The notes beneath the pieces were generated by a model. That model saw nothing but the letters and a program-made list of their open reading frames with translations. It searched no databases and was not told the DNA's origin. This document shows positions 1 through 8,121 of a DNA stretch of 64,000 bases, one piece after another (the stretch's first letter is position 1; each line of letters begins with the position of its first letter). Source of the stretch: Allorhizobium ampelinum S4 (GTDB lineage: Bacteria > Pseudomonadota > Alphaproteobacteria > Rhizobiales > Rhizobiaceae). The position numbers were made by a program, and so were the translations under genes. Where the stretch lies: assembly GCF_000016285.1 (NCBI RefSeq), contig NC_011989.1:3573001-3637000 (forward strand), in the 5' to 3' direction.

Positions 1-1108
1 TCAAACCGATCGAATGGGTATAGGCCCAATGCTCCTGCTGCATCGGGTTGAGCCACAGACATTTGCGAAAATGCGCCGTGATGCGCGAAAGCCAGAGCGC
101 GCCAGGCTCGCCATTCCAATGCTCCACCGATCCGCCGATCATGGTGATCTCATAGGGGCTCATCGCCGCATCGCCGACGAAGATCACCCGGTAATCCGGC
201 CCATAGGTGCGGATAATCTCTTCCGTCGGGATGACATCGGTCCGGCGGCGGCGATTGTCTTTCCATACGCGCTCATAAAGGCAATTGTGGAAGTAGAAAT
301 GCTCCATATGCCGAAATTCCGACCGGGCTGCCGAAAACAACTCTTCCACGCCTTTGACGTGATCGTCCATGGAGCCACCGATATCGAAGAACATCAGCAG
401 CTTGACGGCATTTCGCCGTTCCGCCTGGGTCTTGATGTCAAGATAGCCATGCTCTGCCGTTGCGCGGATCGTACCGCTCAAATCAAACTCGTCCGGCGCA
501 CCTTGCCGCACGAACCGCCGCAACCGGCGCAGGGCAACTTTGATATTGCGGGTGCCAAGCGCGACGGAATCGTCGAGATTGCGAAATTCCCGCTGGTCCC
601 ACACCTTGACGGCGCGGCGATGGCGTGATCCGTCCTGGCCGATCCTCACCCCTTCCGGATTGTAGCCATAGGCCCCGAAGGGCGAGGTCCCCGCCGTGCC
701 GATCCATTTTGAGCCGCCCTGATGGCGCTCCTTTTGCTCGGCCAGCCGCTGTTTCAGCGTTTCCATCAGCCTGTCGAAACCACCCATGGCTTCGATCAGT
801 TTCTTGTCTTCGTCGGACAGGTGTTTTTCGGTCAGCTTGCGCAACCATTCTTCCGGCAGAGCGGTCTGGGAGACACCCGCCTCCAACCCACCAGTCGCTT
901 CCAACCCCTTGAAACATTCAGAAAAGGCCAGATCGAAACGGTCGATATGCCGCTCATCCTTGATCAGCGTCGTGCGCGCCAAATAGTAGAAAGCCTCAAT
1001 GTCGAAATCGACAAGGCCGCGCTGCACCCCTTCCAGCAAGGCCAGATATTCCCCGAGGGAGACCGGGACTTTTTCTTGTTTGAGCTTGAGGAAGAAAGGC
1101 AGGAACAT
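1..1108 (-). CDS. VWA domain protein, CoxE-like (3' end beyond window)
   Basis: This gene encodes a cytoplasmic protein with a von Willebrand factor A domain of the CoxE type, which family knowledge pairs with MoxR AAA+ ATPases as a chaperone-like module for metal-centre insertion or complex remodelling. About 369 residues are visible and the reading frame runs off base 1, so only a short C-terminus is missing. The metal-site (MIDAS) segment is visible as FFDIGGSMDD near residue 245, the DxGGS form usual in this subfamily. The ATG at 1108 lies 6 bases after the stop of the GNAT gene, so the two are co-transcribed. Its likely ATPase partner is the MoxR gene at 2701-3567, separated from it here by metA and the GNAT gene. 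The substrate is unknown. Confidence 0.85.
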   Translation of the reverse strand, partial: MFLPFFLKLKQEKVPVSLGEYLALLEGVQRGLVDFDIEAFYYLARTTLIKDERHIDRFDLAFSECFKGLEATGGLEAGVSQTALPEEWLRKLTEKHLSDEDKKLIEAMGGFDRLMETLKQRLAEQKERHQGGSKWIGTAGTSPFGAYGYNPEGVRIGQDGSRHRRAVKVWDQREFRNLDDSVALGTRNIKVALRRLRRFVRQGAPDEFDLSGTIRATAEHGYLDIKTQAERRNAVKLLMFFDIGGSMDDHVKGVEELFSAARSEFRHMEHFYFHNCLYERVWKDNRRRRTDVIPTEEIIRTYGPDYRVIFVGDAAMSPYEITMIGGSVEHWNGEPGALWLSRITAHFRKCLWLNPMQQEHWAYTHSIGL

Positions 1109-1114
1109 CGGCGC

Positions 1115-1567
1115 TCAGAGCGGTTGCTGGTAGATGATAAAGGGGGTCTTGTCCGCCACCTGATCATAGAGGCGACGGGCCGTTCTGTTAAACTCCTGGG
1201 TCATCCAATAGACCTTGCCCGCGCCGATCTCCATCGCCGCCGCATTGACCGCTGCAATCAGCGCCCGGCCGATGCCAAGCCCACGCACCTCAGGATCGAC
1301 ATAGAGATCCTGAAGATAGCAGACATCGGCAATATACCAGCAGGACCGATGAAAGACATAATGGCGGAGGCCGACAGCCTTCCCTCCGGCCACAGCCAGA
1401 AACCCGCGAAATTCGCCAGCTCCCTGCCCCGTCAGCCGGGCAAAGGTGGTCGCATAGATCTCTTCGGGCAGTTCCGTTTCGTAAAAGGCGAGATAGGCGC
1501 GCCACAGGCGGCGCCAGTCTGCCTCGTCGTCAACAGTCAGGGGACGGACCAGAAGTTCGCTGCTCAT
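1115..1567 (-). CDS. GNAT family N-acetyltransferase
   Basis: A 150-residue single-domain GNAT protein that should transfer an acetyl group from acetyl-CoA to an amine; the substrate cannot be read from sequence. The acetyl-CoA-binding motif A is clear as [15 protein letters not shown] around residues 92-106, after a strand rich in aromatic residues. The start ATG overlaps the metA stop in an ATGA, which implies translational coupling to metA. The downstream VWA gene starts 6 bases after its stop. The coupling suggests expression under the metA SAM-II riboswitch, but no role in methionine synthesis can be claimed. Confidence 0.88.
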   Translation of the reverse strand: MSSELLVRPLTVDDEADWRRLWRAYLAFYETELPEEIYATTFARLTGQGAGEFRGFLAVAGGKAVGLRHYVFHRSCWYIADVCYLQDLYVDPEVRGLGIGRALIAAVNAAAMEIGAGKVYWMTQEFNRTARRLYDQVADKTPFIIYQQPL

Positions 1568-2493
1568 ATGCCGCGCCCCTTGCCGATATCGTTCAAATCA
1601 TAGCTGGTGGTCTGATACATTTCGTTGATCCAGTTTCCAAACAGCAGATGCGCATGGCTGCGCCAGCGGTTGAGCGGCGTCAGTGTATCATCGTTGTGGG
1701 GAAAGTAATCATATGGCAGGCGGATCGGGATGCCGGCGCTGACGTCGCGGAAATATTCATCCGCCAGCGAGGTGGAATCATATTCGACGTGATTGAACAT
1801 ATAGAGCCGATTGCCCTTGTCCTCCTGCACCAGGCAGACACCCATCTCGTCGGATTCCATCAGGATGTTCAGGTCCGGCACTTTTTCGATATCGGCGCGG
1901 CGTACTTCGGTCCAGCGTGAGACCGGCACCTGAAAATCATCCGAGAAGCCGTTGAGATAGATGGAGGAGGGTGCCAGATTGCGGTGGCGGAACACGCCGA
2001 AAGCCTTTTCCTTCAGCCCATGTTTCGGCACCTTGTGGAAGTGATAGATCGCCGCCATCGCCCCCCAGCAGACATTCATCGTCGTGTGGACATTGGTTTG
2101 CGTCCAGTCGAAAATCTGCTGCATCTCGCTCCAATAGGTGACGTCTTCAAAGGGCAGCGTTTCCACCGGCGCACCGGTAATGATCAGTCCATCGAACTTG
2201 CGGTGCTTCACCTCTTCCCAGGTCTGGTAGAAGGACAGGAGATGCTCTTCGGGCGTGTTCTTGGCCTTATGCCCGCCGATCCGCACCAGGGTCAGTTCCA
2301 CCTGCAATGGCGATGCACCGATCAGCCGGGCAAATTGCACCTCGGTCTTGATCTTGTTGGGCATGAGATTGAGCAGGGCGATCTGCAACGGGCGAATATC
2401 CTGACGGATCGCTGCGGTTTCCGTCATCACCCGCACACCCTCATGAACGAGAGCGTCGAAGGCGGGGAGCGTATCGGGAATCTTGATCGGCAT
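1564..2493 (-). CDS. metA: Homoserine O-acyltransferase MetA (predicted acetyl-CoA type)
   Basis: MetA acylates the hydroxyl of L-homoserine, the committed step of methionine synthesis. The 309-residue length matches the family. The nucleophile is Cys142 in NVCWGAMA, with the His and Glu partners expected near residues 235-249 (FNHVEYDS). Residue 111 is Glu ([10 protein letters not shown]). Structure-function work on Bacillus MetA linked Glu111 to acetyl-CoA and Gly111, as in E. coli, to succinyl-CoA, so this enzyme is predicted to be an O-acetyltransferase despite the traditional succinyl name. The leader carries a SAM-II riboswitch about 85 bases upstream of the ATG, and an AGGAAAG stretch is a plausible ribosome site. 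The stop overlaps the GNAT start. Confidence 0.95.
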   Translation of the reverse strand: MPIKIPDTLPAFDALVHEGVRVMTETAAIRQDIRPLQIALLNLMPNKIKTEVQFARLIGASPLQVELTLVRIGGHKAKNTPEEHLLSFYQTWEEVKHRKFDGLIITGAPVETLPFEDVTYWSEMQQIFDWTQTNVHTTMNVCWGAMAAIYHFHKVPKHGLKEKAFGVFRHRNLAPSSIYLNGFSDDFQVPVSRWTEVRRADIEKVPDLNILMESDEMGVCLVQEDKGNRLYMFNHVEYDSTSLADEYFRDVSAGIPIRLPYDYFPHNDDTLTPLNRWRSHAHLLFGNWINEMYQTTSYDLNDIGKGRGI

Positions 2494-2577
2494 CAGCTTT
2501 AAACTTTCCTGTCACGGCACGGTGCGGCAGCTTTGCTATCGCCATCGGCCTCGGAAAGTCTTGAATAACTTGCCTCG

Positions 2578-2632
2578 GCCCTTTAGCAATTTATTTTACG
2601 TGGCTGCAAGCCGGCCGGCCAAATCACCACGA
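2578..2632 (-). promoter_or_regulatory. SAM-II riboswitch upstream of metA
   Basis: On the minus strand the leader reads CGTGGTGATTTGGCCGGC, then GCTTGCAGCCACG, then an A/T-rich linker and GCTAAAGGG. This is the SAM-II architecture: the P1 stem CGTGG/CCACG, the conserved TGATTTGG, the TTGCAGCCACGT segment and the GCTAAA pseudoknot strand. Binding S-adenosylmethionine is known to close the pseudoknot and reduce translation of the downstream gene. It sits in front of metA, its usual alphaproteobacterial target. The distance of about 85 bases to the ATG is longer than in classical examples, so the way it reaches the ribosome site is not obvious. Confidence 0.93.
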
Positions 2633-2700
2633 GACAGGCGCTTATTTACGCCTTCACCCGTTACGAATCAATGAAAACATAAGCTGCACCGCAGCACGGA

Positions 2701-3567
2701 TCAGCGCCCGTCCCGCGCTCCATCCCGCCGGGCCATGAAGGCCAGCCGCTCGAACAGATGCACGTCCTGCTCATTCTTCAAAAGCGCGCCGTGCAGTTTC
2801 GGCAGGGCATTGGCTGCATCGATGCGCAGATCGGCGGGATCGACCTCATCGGCCACCAGCAGGCGTATCCAGTCCAGGGCTTCCGAGGTCGATGGACGTT
2901 TTTTCACGCCCGGCGTTTCGCGGATCTCGTAAAACCGGGTCAAGGCCGCCTGGAGCAGCTGCTGCTTGATGCCGGGATAGTGAACCTCAACGATCCGCGC
3001 CAGCGTTTCGGCATCCGGAAAGCGGATATAGTGGAAGAAACAGCGGCGCAGGAAGGCGTCGGGCAGTTCCTTCTCATTATTGGAGGTGATGATGACGATC
3101 GGGCGCACCTGCGCCTTCACCCGCTCACCGGTCTCATAAACGTGAAACTCCATCCGATCCAGTTCCTGCAACAGATCGTTGGGAAACTCGATATCGGCCT
3201 TGTCGATCTCATCAATCAGCAGCACGGTTTTCCGGCCTGCGGCAAAGGCTTCCCAGAGCTTGCCGCGCCTTATATAATTGCCGATATCGCTGACGCGTGG
3301 ATCGCCCAGCTGGCTATCGCGCAGGCGCGACACGGCATCATATTCGTAAAGCCCCTGCTGCGCCTTGGTGGTGGATTTGATCGTCCATTCAATCATATCG
3401 AGACCAAGGGCTGCCGCAACCTGACGGGCCAGTTCGGTCTTGCCGGTGCCTGGCTCCCCCTTGACCAGCAGCGGCCGTTCCAGCGCAATAGCCGCATTGA
3501 CGGCCACCGTCAGGTCCTTGTCGGCGATATAATCGGCGCTTCCGGTGAATTGCCCGGCAAATGGCAT
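2701..3567 (-). CDS. MoxR family AAA+ ATPase
   Basis: A 288-residue MoxR ATPase. Walker A is GEPGTGKTEL near residues 37-46, Walker B is VLLIDEIDKAD near 116-126, and sensor 1 is the IITSNNEKELPDAFLRRC stretch containing the arginine finger. MoxR proteins work as hexameric chaperones with VWA-domain partners; the likely partner is the CoxE-like protein at the window start. It is transcribed in the same direction as metA, but the 207-base gap contains the SAM-II riboswitch, so the two parts of the usual MoxR-VWA pair are probably not under one simple control here. No membrane segments are visible. Confidence 0.92.
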   Translation of the reverse strand: MPFAGQFTGSADYIADKDLTVAVNAAIALERPLLVKGEPGTGKTELARQVAAALGLDMIEWTIKSTTKAQQGLYEYDAVSRLRDSQLGDPRVSDIGNYIRRGKLWEAFAAGRKTVLLIDEIDKADIEFPNDLLQELDRMEFHVYETGERVKAQVRPIVIITSNNEKELPDAFLRRCFFHYIRFPDAETLARIVEVHYPGIKQQLLQAALTRFYEIRETPGVKKRPSTSEALDWIRLLVADEVDPADLRIDAANALPKLHGALLKNEQDVHLFERLAFMARRDGARDGR

Positions 3568-4049
3568 GATCTCTCCAATTCATCGTGAATTTCGCTGAAA
3601 GTAATCAGCGGCACAGCCAGCGACAAGCCGGTGCAGGCCAATCTCTTCACAAATAAAGCTTGTATTTTGTTTGAAATCTGCCAGTTTGGCCCCCACATCC
3701 TGCTCAACCATTCAGGATGGGGTCACCTTTTCCGGCAGGAAAGCGCTTTGGCCCCGAATGGGCATGAGTTAAACTTTCCTCTGCCTGACTGAACTGCAAG
3801 GCCGGACGTTCCGGTTTTTTGTCTGTGCCGCTGAACCGGGTGCGGTTCGATGGCAGGATTGGGCAGGGACTATCCGTTTTTGCAGCGACACGTGAGCGCC
3901 GGTATCGGCGCACAGCGCTACAAAAATCCGCACCGCGCCGTTCGCACTGTTGTCCGCATCTTTTCGCCCTGGCGAAACCAAAGCGGTTTCCCGGCGCATT
4001 TTCGTTTCGGCATTTGATCCGCGAGCAGTAATCCTGCAAGGAGACCGGC
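3568..4049. other. Intergenic region without a recognisable gene
   Basis: This gap lies between the divergent MoxR and SH3-like genes and must hold both promoters. I see no convincing coding sequence, terminator or RNA gene. A long minus-strand open frame runs through it and through the plus-strand gene at 4050, but its composition and lack of a ribosome site mark it as a by-product of high GC. Confidence 0.6.
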
Positions 4050-4319
4050 ATGACGGCGCATTTATACAAGACAGGCGACATGGTCGTCCTGAAAGACGGT
4101 CCCGTCAGGCTCTCCCGGTCGGTCGGCGTCTGCAAGGTGCTTGCCACCCTGCCGGAATCCCAGGGCGCACGCCGGTATCGGGTTCGCTTCGAGAGCGAAA
4201 CGTTCGACCGGTCGATTGCCGAGGACGAGATCGATGTCAGCCGTTCGCCACGGTCCGGCACCGCCTCAAAAACACAAAAGGCCGGCGGGGCCTGGGCAAC
4301 GCCAGTCAATTCGAAATAA
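4050..4319 (+). CDS. Small conserved SH3-like protein, function unknown
   Basis: An 89-residue protein with no recognised function. It begins with a pattern like that of small SH3/KOW-like barrels ([17 protein letters not shown], then VCKVLATLP, then [19 protein letters not shown]), with alternating hydrophobic strands in the first 65 residues and a low-complexity tail. The ATG has a good ribosome site, AAGGAG, seven bases upstream. It sits 35 bases before rpsU and could share its transcript. The fold is inferred from the pattern only; a role around ribosomes or nucleic acid would be a guess from context. Confidence 0.7.
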   Translation: MTAHLYKTGDMVVLKDGPVRLSRSVGVCKVLATLPESQGARRYRVRFESETFDRSIAEDEIDVSRSPRSGTASKTQKAGGAWATPVNSK

Positions 4320-4354
4320 CCAGATTATCATCCTCAACCATCAAAGGAGAGACA

Positions 4355-4603
4355 GTGCAGGTACTCGTCAGGGATAACAATGTTGAGCAGGCATTGCGCG
4401 TGCTGAAGAAGAAAATGCAGCGCGAAGGCCTGTTTCGTGAAATGAAGGCCCGTTCGGCCTATGAAAAGCCGTCGGAAAAGAAGACCCGCGAAAAGGCCGA
4501 GGCCGTGCGCCGCACCCGCAAGCTGGCCCGCAAGAAGCTTCAGCGCGAGGGCCTTCTGCCTGCGCCGAAGAAAAAAGTTTTTGCACCACGCGCCCAAGGG
4601 TAA
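4355..4603 (+). CDS. rpsU: 30S ribosomal protein S21
   Basis: S21 is a small basic protein of the 30S platform that helps base-pairing between the mRNA Shine-Dalgarno sequence and 16S rRNA. The 82-residue sequence starts [20 protein letters not shown] and contains the S21 signature [24 protein letters not shown], followed by a Lys/Arg/Ala-rich tail typical of alphaproteobacteria. I chose the GTG at 4355 because AAAGGAGA precedes it by five bases and homologues start at this residue. A strong hairpin-plus-T terminator lies about 125 bases downstream. Confidence 0.95.
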   Translation: MQVLVRDNNVEQALRVLKKKMQREGLFREMKARSAYEKPSEKKTREKAEAVRRTRKLARKKLQREGLLPAPKKKVFAPRAQG

Positions 4604-4727
4604 GGGCAGAAGGGCAAGGGACACATCGCCCTTGGCCATAAAATCGAGACCAGGCAAATCCGTGCAGGTCTCGAATCCCTTGTTCCATGCAATTATGCCT
4701 CGGGCAATCGGACTGGAAAATGCCGCA

Positions 4728-4756
4728 GGCGTTCCGTTGATCACGGAACGCCTTTT
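4728..4756 (+). terminator. Rho-independent terminator after rpsU
   Basis: A perfect 10-base-pair stem (GGCGTTCCGT / ACGGAACGCC) with a five-base loop is followed at once by TTTTG. It ends the rpsU transcript and separates it from the thiamine pyrophosphokinase gene 15 bases later. Confidence 0.85.
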
Positions 4757-4770
4757 GCATTTGGCCTCAG

Positions 4771-5442
4771 ATGCGTTATGGCATGGCCATGACGGAAAGC
4801 ACCTTCACCATTCTGCTCGGCGGTCCCCTCGCCATTACGCCCCGGCTGCTCGGCTCCGTTGCAGGAACCCGCGCCATCGCTGCCGATGGCGGCATGCGCC
4901 ATGCCGAACCGCTGGGATTGACGCCTGAGCTTTGGGTGGGTGATTTCGACAGTTCCGACGATCTTCCGGCAGACCGGTTTCCGGATATCCCGCGCCTTCC
5001 CTATCCCGCCCGCAAGAACCTCACAGATGGTGAAATCGCCATTGAAGAAGCCCGCAAGCGTGGCGCGACCTCCCTTCTGCTGGCGGGCGCGCTTGGGGGA
5101 GAGCGATCCGATCATGCGATGATGCATCTGCTGCTAGCGGTGGCGCTGGCGGCCCAGGGACTTGATCTGCACCTCACATCCGGTGAGGAGGAGGCATGGC
5201 CGCTTCTGCCGGGTAAAACCATGACACTGGACCTGCCGCAGGGTTCGTTGTTTTCCATTCTCGGCTTTTCCGCGCTGGCAGGCCTCACCATCGACGGCGC
5301 GCGCTATCCATTGCAGGGTTTCGATCTGCCGTTCGGATCGTCCCGCACCATTTCCAATGTGGCCGAAGGTCCGGTAACGCTGTCGCTTGGCAGCGGAGAT
5401 GCCGTGATCCTTGCCCGCCCTTATGACATGACCGGAGCGTGA
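4771..5442 (+). CDS. thiN: Thiamine pyrophosphokinase
   Basis: This enzyme transfers pyrophosphate from ATP to thiamine to give the cofactor TPP, so it completes salvage of thiamine brought in by ThiBPQ encoded 7 kb away. Motifs seen are AADGG near residue 38, the metal-binding GDFDS near 57, and the conserved KNLTDGEIAIEEA segment near 82-94, followed by a C-terminal beta-rich thiamine-binding domain (GFDLPFGSSRTISN). At 223 residues it fits the family. Three in-frame ATGs at 4771, 4783 and 4789 compete; none has a strong ribosome site, and 4789 (MTESTFTILLGG) may be the true start. The ABC-F gene follows after 3 bases. Confidence 0.93.
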   Translation: MRYGMAMTESTFTILLGGPLAITPRLLGSVAGTRAIAADGGMRHAEPLGLTPELWVGDFDSSDDLPADRFPDIPRLPYPARKNLTDGEIAIEEARKRGATSLLLAGALGGERSDHAMMHLLLAVALAAQGLDLHLTSGEEEAWPLLPGKTMTLDLPQGSLFSILGFSALAGLTIDGARYPLQGFDLPFGSSRTISNVAEGPVTLSLGSGDAVILARPYDMTGA

Positions 5443-5445
5443 CCC

Positions 5446-7275
5446 TTGGCACCGCCAATCCTGAAACTTGACAATATCTTCCTGTCCTTCGGCGGCGCAC
5501 CGCTGCTCAACGGCGCTGGCCTGCAAGTGGAACCGGGCGACCGAATCTGCCTTGTCGGCCGCAACGGCTCTGGCAAGTCCACCCTGATGAAGATCGCCGC
5601 CGGTCTGGTCGAGGCCCAATCGGGTGAGGTGTTTCGACACCCCTCGGCCACCATCCGCTATCTCGAACAGGCCCCGGATTTCGGCAGCCACGCCACCGTG
5701 CAGGCCTATGCCGAGGCCGGGCTTGGTCCGGGCGACGACCCGTACCGCGTCACCTATCTGCTGGAGCATCTGGGCCTGAGCGGTCAGGAAGATCCGAAAA
5801 GCCTGTCGGGCGGGGAAGCGCGCCGCGCAGCCCTCGCCCGGGTGCTGGCACCGGAACCCGACATCCTGATGCTGGATGAGCCGACCAACCATCTCGACCT
5901 GCCGACCATCGAATGGCTGGAAGAAGAGTTGCGCAAGACCCGCAGCGCCCTTGTCCTAATCTCCCATGACCGTCGCTTTCTGGAGAAATGCTCGACCGCA
6001 ACCGTCTGGCTGGATCGCGGCCTGTCGCGCCGTCTGGCGCGTGGCTTTGGCCATTTCGAGGAATGGCGCGACAAGGTGCTGGAAGAAGAAGAGATCGAAC
6101 AGCACAAGCTGGGCAAAGCCATCGAGCGCGAAGAACATTGGCTGCGCTACGGCGTAACGGCACGGCGCAAGCGCAATATGCGCCGGCTTGGCAACCTCCA
6201 GACCCTGCGCGCCGACTATCGTGGCCATAAAGGTCCGCAAGGAACGATCCTTGCCAGCGCCACCGAGGGCAAGGAAAGCGGCAAGCTGGTGATAGAGGCC
6301 GACAAGATCACCAAGGCCTATGGCGAGCGGACGATTATCGCGCCGTTTTCAATCCGCGTGCATCGCGGCGACTGTATCGGTCTGGTCGGCCCGAATGGCG
6401 CTGGCAAAACCACGCTGTTGAAAATGCTGACCGGTCAACTTTCGCCCGACGAAGGCACGATCAAGCTCGGCACCAATCTGGAAATTGCCACGCTTGACCA
6501 GAAGCGCGAGGACCTCAACCCTGATGACACGCTGGCCAATTACCTGACGGATGGGCGCGGCGAGAACCTGCTGGTTAATGGCGAGCAGAAACATGTCACC
6601 GGCTATATGAAGGAATTCCTATTTCAGCCGGAACAGGCCCGCACCCCGATCCGCAACCTGTCCGGCGGCGAGCGGGCCCGGCTGATGCTGGCGCGGATCA
6701 TGGCCAAGCCGTCCAACCTGCTGATCCTTGACGAGCCGACCAATGACCTTGATATCGAGACGCTGGACCTGCTTCAGGAAATCGTCACCGGCTATTCCGG
6801 CACTGTCATCCTCGTCAGCCATGACCGTGATTTCCTCGACCGCACAGTGACCTCGACCATCGCCCCCGCCAATCCGGAAGCCCCCAATGGCCACTGGATC
6901 GAATATGCCGGCGGCTATTCCGACATGCTAGCGCAGCGCCGGGGTGTGGAAGATGAGCGCAAGCGCGTGGAAAAAGCAGAAAAAGCCAAGACGCAGGAGG
7001 GCGGCGGCAAAAGCGGTGATACGGCGCCGAAGAACAAGGGAAAACTGTCCTTCAAGCAGAAATTTGCGCTGGAAAACCTGCCGAAGGAAATGGAAAAGGC
7101 CGAGAAAGAGATCGCGCTGCGGGAAGCGAAAATGGCCGATCCCAATCTGTTCGTGAAGGACCCCGCCACGTTCAACAAGCTCGCCGCCGAAATGGAAGTG
7201 CTACGTCAATCCATCGCCCGCATGGAAGAGGAATGGCTGGAACTGGAAATGCTGCGTGAGGAATTGGAGGGGTAA
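5446..7275 (+). CDS. uup: ABC-F family ATPase, Uup-like
   Basis: A cytoplasmic ABC-F protein of 609 residues without membrane segments: two ATPase domains in tandem and a C-terminal coiled coil. Domain 1 has Walker A GRNGSGKS (38-45), signature LSGGEARR and Walker B LMLDEPTNHLD. Domain 2 has GPNGAGKT, LSGGERAR and LILDEPTNDLD. The last 110 residues are Lys/Glu-rich, as in Uup, which binds DNA or ribosomes and affects transposon excision and ribosome function. The start is TTG at 5446, three bases after the thiN stop, which points to an operon. Assignment to Uup rather than another ABC-F branch rests on the C-terminal extension. Confidence 0.9.
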   Translation: MAPPILKLDNIFLSFGGAPLLNGAGLQVEPGDRICLVGRNGSGKSTLMKIAAGLVEAQSGEVFRHPSATIRYLEQAPDFGSHATVQAYAEAGLGPGDDPYRVTYLLEHLGLSGQEDPKSLSGGEARRAALARVLAPEPDILMLDEPTNHLDLPTIEWLEEELRKTRSALVLISHDRRFLEKCSTATVWLDRGLSRRLARGFGHFEEWRDKVLEEEEIEQHKLGKAIEREEHWLRYGVTARRKRNMRRLGNLQTLRADYRGHKGPQGTILASATEGKESGKLVIEADKITKAYGERTIIAPFSIRVHRGDCIGLVGPNGAGKTTLLKMLTGQLSPDEGTIKLGTNLEIATLDQKREDLNPDDTLANYLTDGRGENLLVNGEQKHVTGYMKEFLFQPEQARTPIRNLSGGERARLMLARIMAKPSNLLILDEPTNDLDIETLDLLQEIVTGYSGTVILVSHDRDFLDRTVTSTIAPANPEAPNGHWIEYAGGYSDMLAQRRGVEDERKRVEKAEKAKTQEGGGKSGDTAPKNKGKLSFKQKFALENLPKEMEKAEKEIALREAKMADPNLFVKDPATFNKLAAEMEVLRQSIARMEEEWLELEMLREELEG

Positions 7276-7321
7276 CCCAAGCGCTCTATAGCAGCCTGCG
7301 CAAAGATCGCTGTAGCGCTTT

Positions 7322-7360
7322 ATACGAAGAGTCATTGAAGATGACTCTTCGTATTCCTTT
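7322..7360 (+). terminator. Strong hairpin terminator after uup
   Basis: A perfect 14-base-pair stem (ATACGAAGAGTCAT / ATGACTCTTCGTAT) with a TGAAG loop is followed by TCCTTTTG. It lies 47 bases after the uup stop and probably ends the thiN-uup transcript. It also opens a palindrome-rich region. Confidence 0.75.
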
Positions 7361-7474
7361 TGCAAATATCTCAAGCGATTGATGCATTTAAGATATTTGT
7401 AATGCCTTCAAGTCGAGGATGCGTCAGCATGTCAGAGACTTGGTATTACATGTGTAGCATGAAGCCGTGCATTC

Positions 7475-7575
7475 CCAATGCCTGGAGGCACAAAGACATC
7501 TCCAGGCATTGGCATCACTACAGCGCTGTGCGCCCTAGAGTCTGTCAGGTTCAGATTGAACCAGACAGACTCTAG
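7475..7575. repeat. Two adjacent palindromic hairpins
   Basis: The first hairpin is CCAATGCCTGGAG (7475-7487) with its exact complement at 7500-7512 and a 12-base loop. The second has arms 7535-7553 and 7557-7575: CTAGAGTCTGTC and GGTTCA pair perfectly with one A-A mismatch between them and a 3-base loop. Neither is followed by a T tract. Together with the elements downstream they form a repeat mosaic typical of rhizobial intergenic regions. Confidence 0.75.
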
Positions 7576-7582
7576 ATTCTCT

Positions 7583-7638
7583 TGTTTTCGTTTGTCTTTT
7601 CGGGAAAACCGGATTCCACTTTTCCCTGACAAACTCTA
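7583..7638. repeat. Dispersed 56-bp repeat, copy 1
   Basis: This stretch, beginning TGTTTTCGTTTGTCTT and continuing TCGGGAAAACCGG, recurs at 49499-49554 with about four fifths of bases shared, including both ends. Family knowledge: short sequences containing this motif are scattered through Agrobacterium and Rhizobium intergenic DNA. No coding function is visible. Confidence 0.7.
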
Positions 7639-7741
7639 AAGCGTGTTGCGGCTTATCAGCCTCAAGCAACACGCTTTAAGTTTTTGTTTTTACGCATGTC
7701 GTTACCGCAAAACCGCTGCACACTTTTGCGCGACATGCTCT
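7638..7741. repeat. Rhizobial palindromic repeats
   Basis: Two elements lie side by side. AAAGCGTGTTGC (7638-7649) pairs exactly with 7666-7677, with a smaller GGCT/AGCC hairpin inside. Next, GCATGTCG (7694-7701) pairs with CGACATGC (7731-7738), and CGCAAAA pairs with TTTTGCG inside it. The second element, with CCGCTGCACAC at its centre, is a very common rhizobial intergenic motif. Confidence 0.7.
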
Positions 7742-7830
7742 ATATGGCGCACAAAGGTTCGCTGTCGCTCTTTATGTTTTTGCATAATTTTCTCTTTAAA
7801 CCGATTCCGGTTTAAAGAATGATGCAGTAA
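7741..7830. repeat. Dispersed repeat 'TATGGCGCA...ATGCAGTA', copy A
   Basis: The element reads TATGGCGCACAAAGGTTC, then TGTCGCTCTTTAT, then a 10-base-pair hairpin CTTTAAACCG/CGGTTTAAAG (7794-7817), then GATGCAGTA. Related copies occur at 21355-21450 (same order), 17071-17173 (reverse order, with perfect palindromes) and as a fragment near 8430-8495. It ends directly before the stop of the small gene at 7834. Confidence 0.7.
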
Positions 7831-7833
7831 CCA

Positions 7834-8121
7834 TTATTTGGTTTTGAGCAGCCACATCTTGCCGGCCATCGTAATCCGGCGCGAATCTTGCTCGGCTTCT
7901 TCTGCGGTATTGCACCGTTCCAGCAGGCCCAGGTCTGTCAGTTCCGTCACGGTCGTGGTGGTGAGAAACTTGATCTTCTGCGGCCGTTCCTTGAAACGGT
8001 CGGTCCGGGAATAGGTCACCTCTGCGTTCAGATGCGTCCATTTCTTCAGCGGCTGGGGATACAGATCGCCTTCCTTGGCAAGCTTTAATCCGCGGATCTG
8101 CGTGGGTGTCAATTCGATCAT
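7834..8121 (-). CDS. Small hypothetical protein, winged-helix-like pattern
   Basis: A 95-residue protein I do not recognise. It begins MIELTPTQIRGLKLAKEGDLYP and contains TTTTVTELTDLGLLERC followed by RRITMAGKMWLLKTK. The alternation of helix, turn-helix and an LTDLGLLE-like recognition segment resembles small winged-helix 'unmarked DNA-binding' proteins. Base use matches neighbouring genes and GAGG precedes the ATG by six bases, which supports a real gene. It stands alone between repeat elements and its regulation cannot be read. DNA binding is a weak inference from the pattern. Confidence 0.6.
   Translation of the reverse strand: MIELTPTQIRGLKLAKEGDLYPQPLKKWTHLNAEVTYSRTDRFKERPQKIKFLTTTTVTELTDLGLLERCNTAEEAEQDSRRITMAGKMWLLKTK

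Noticed and set aside
3704..4309. Long minus-strand open frame over the intergenic gap and the gene at 4050
   Set aside because: It runs antisense to a better-supported gene, lacks a ribosome site and has the mixed composition of high-GC by-product frames.
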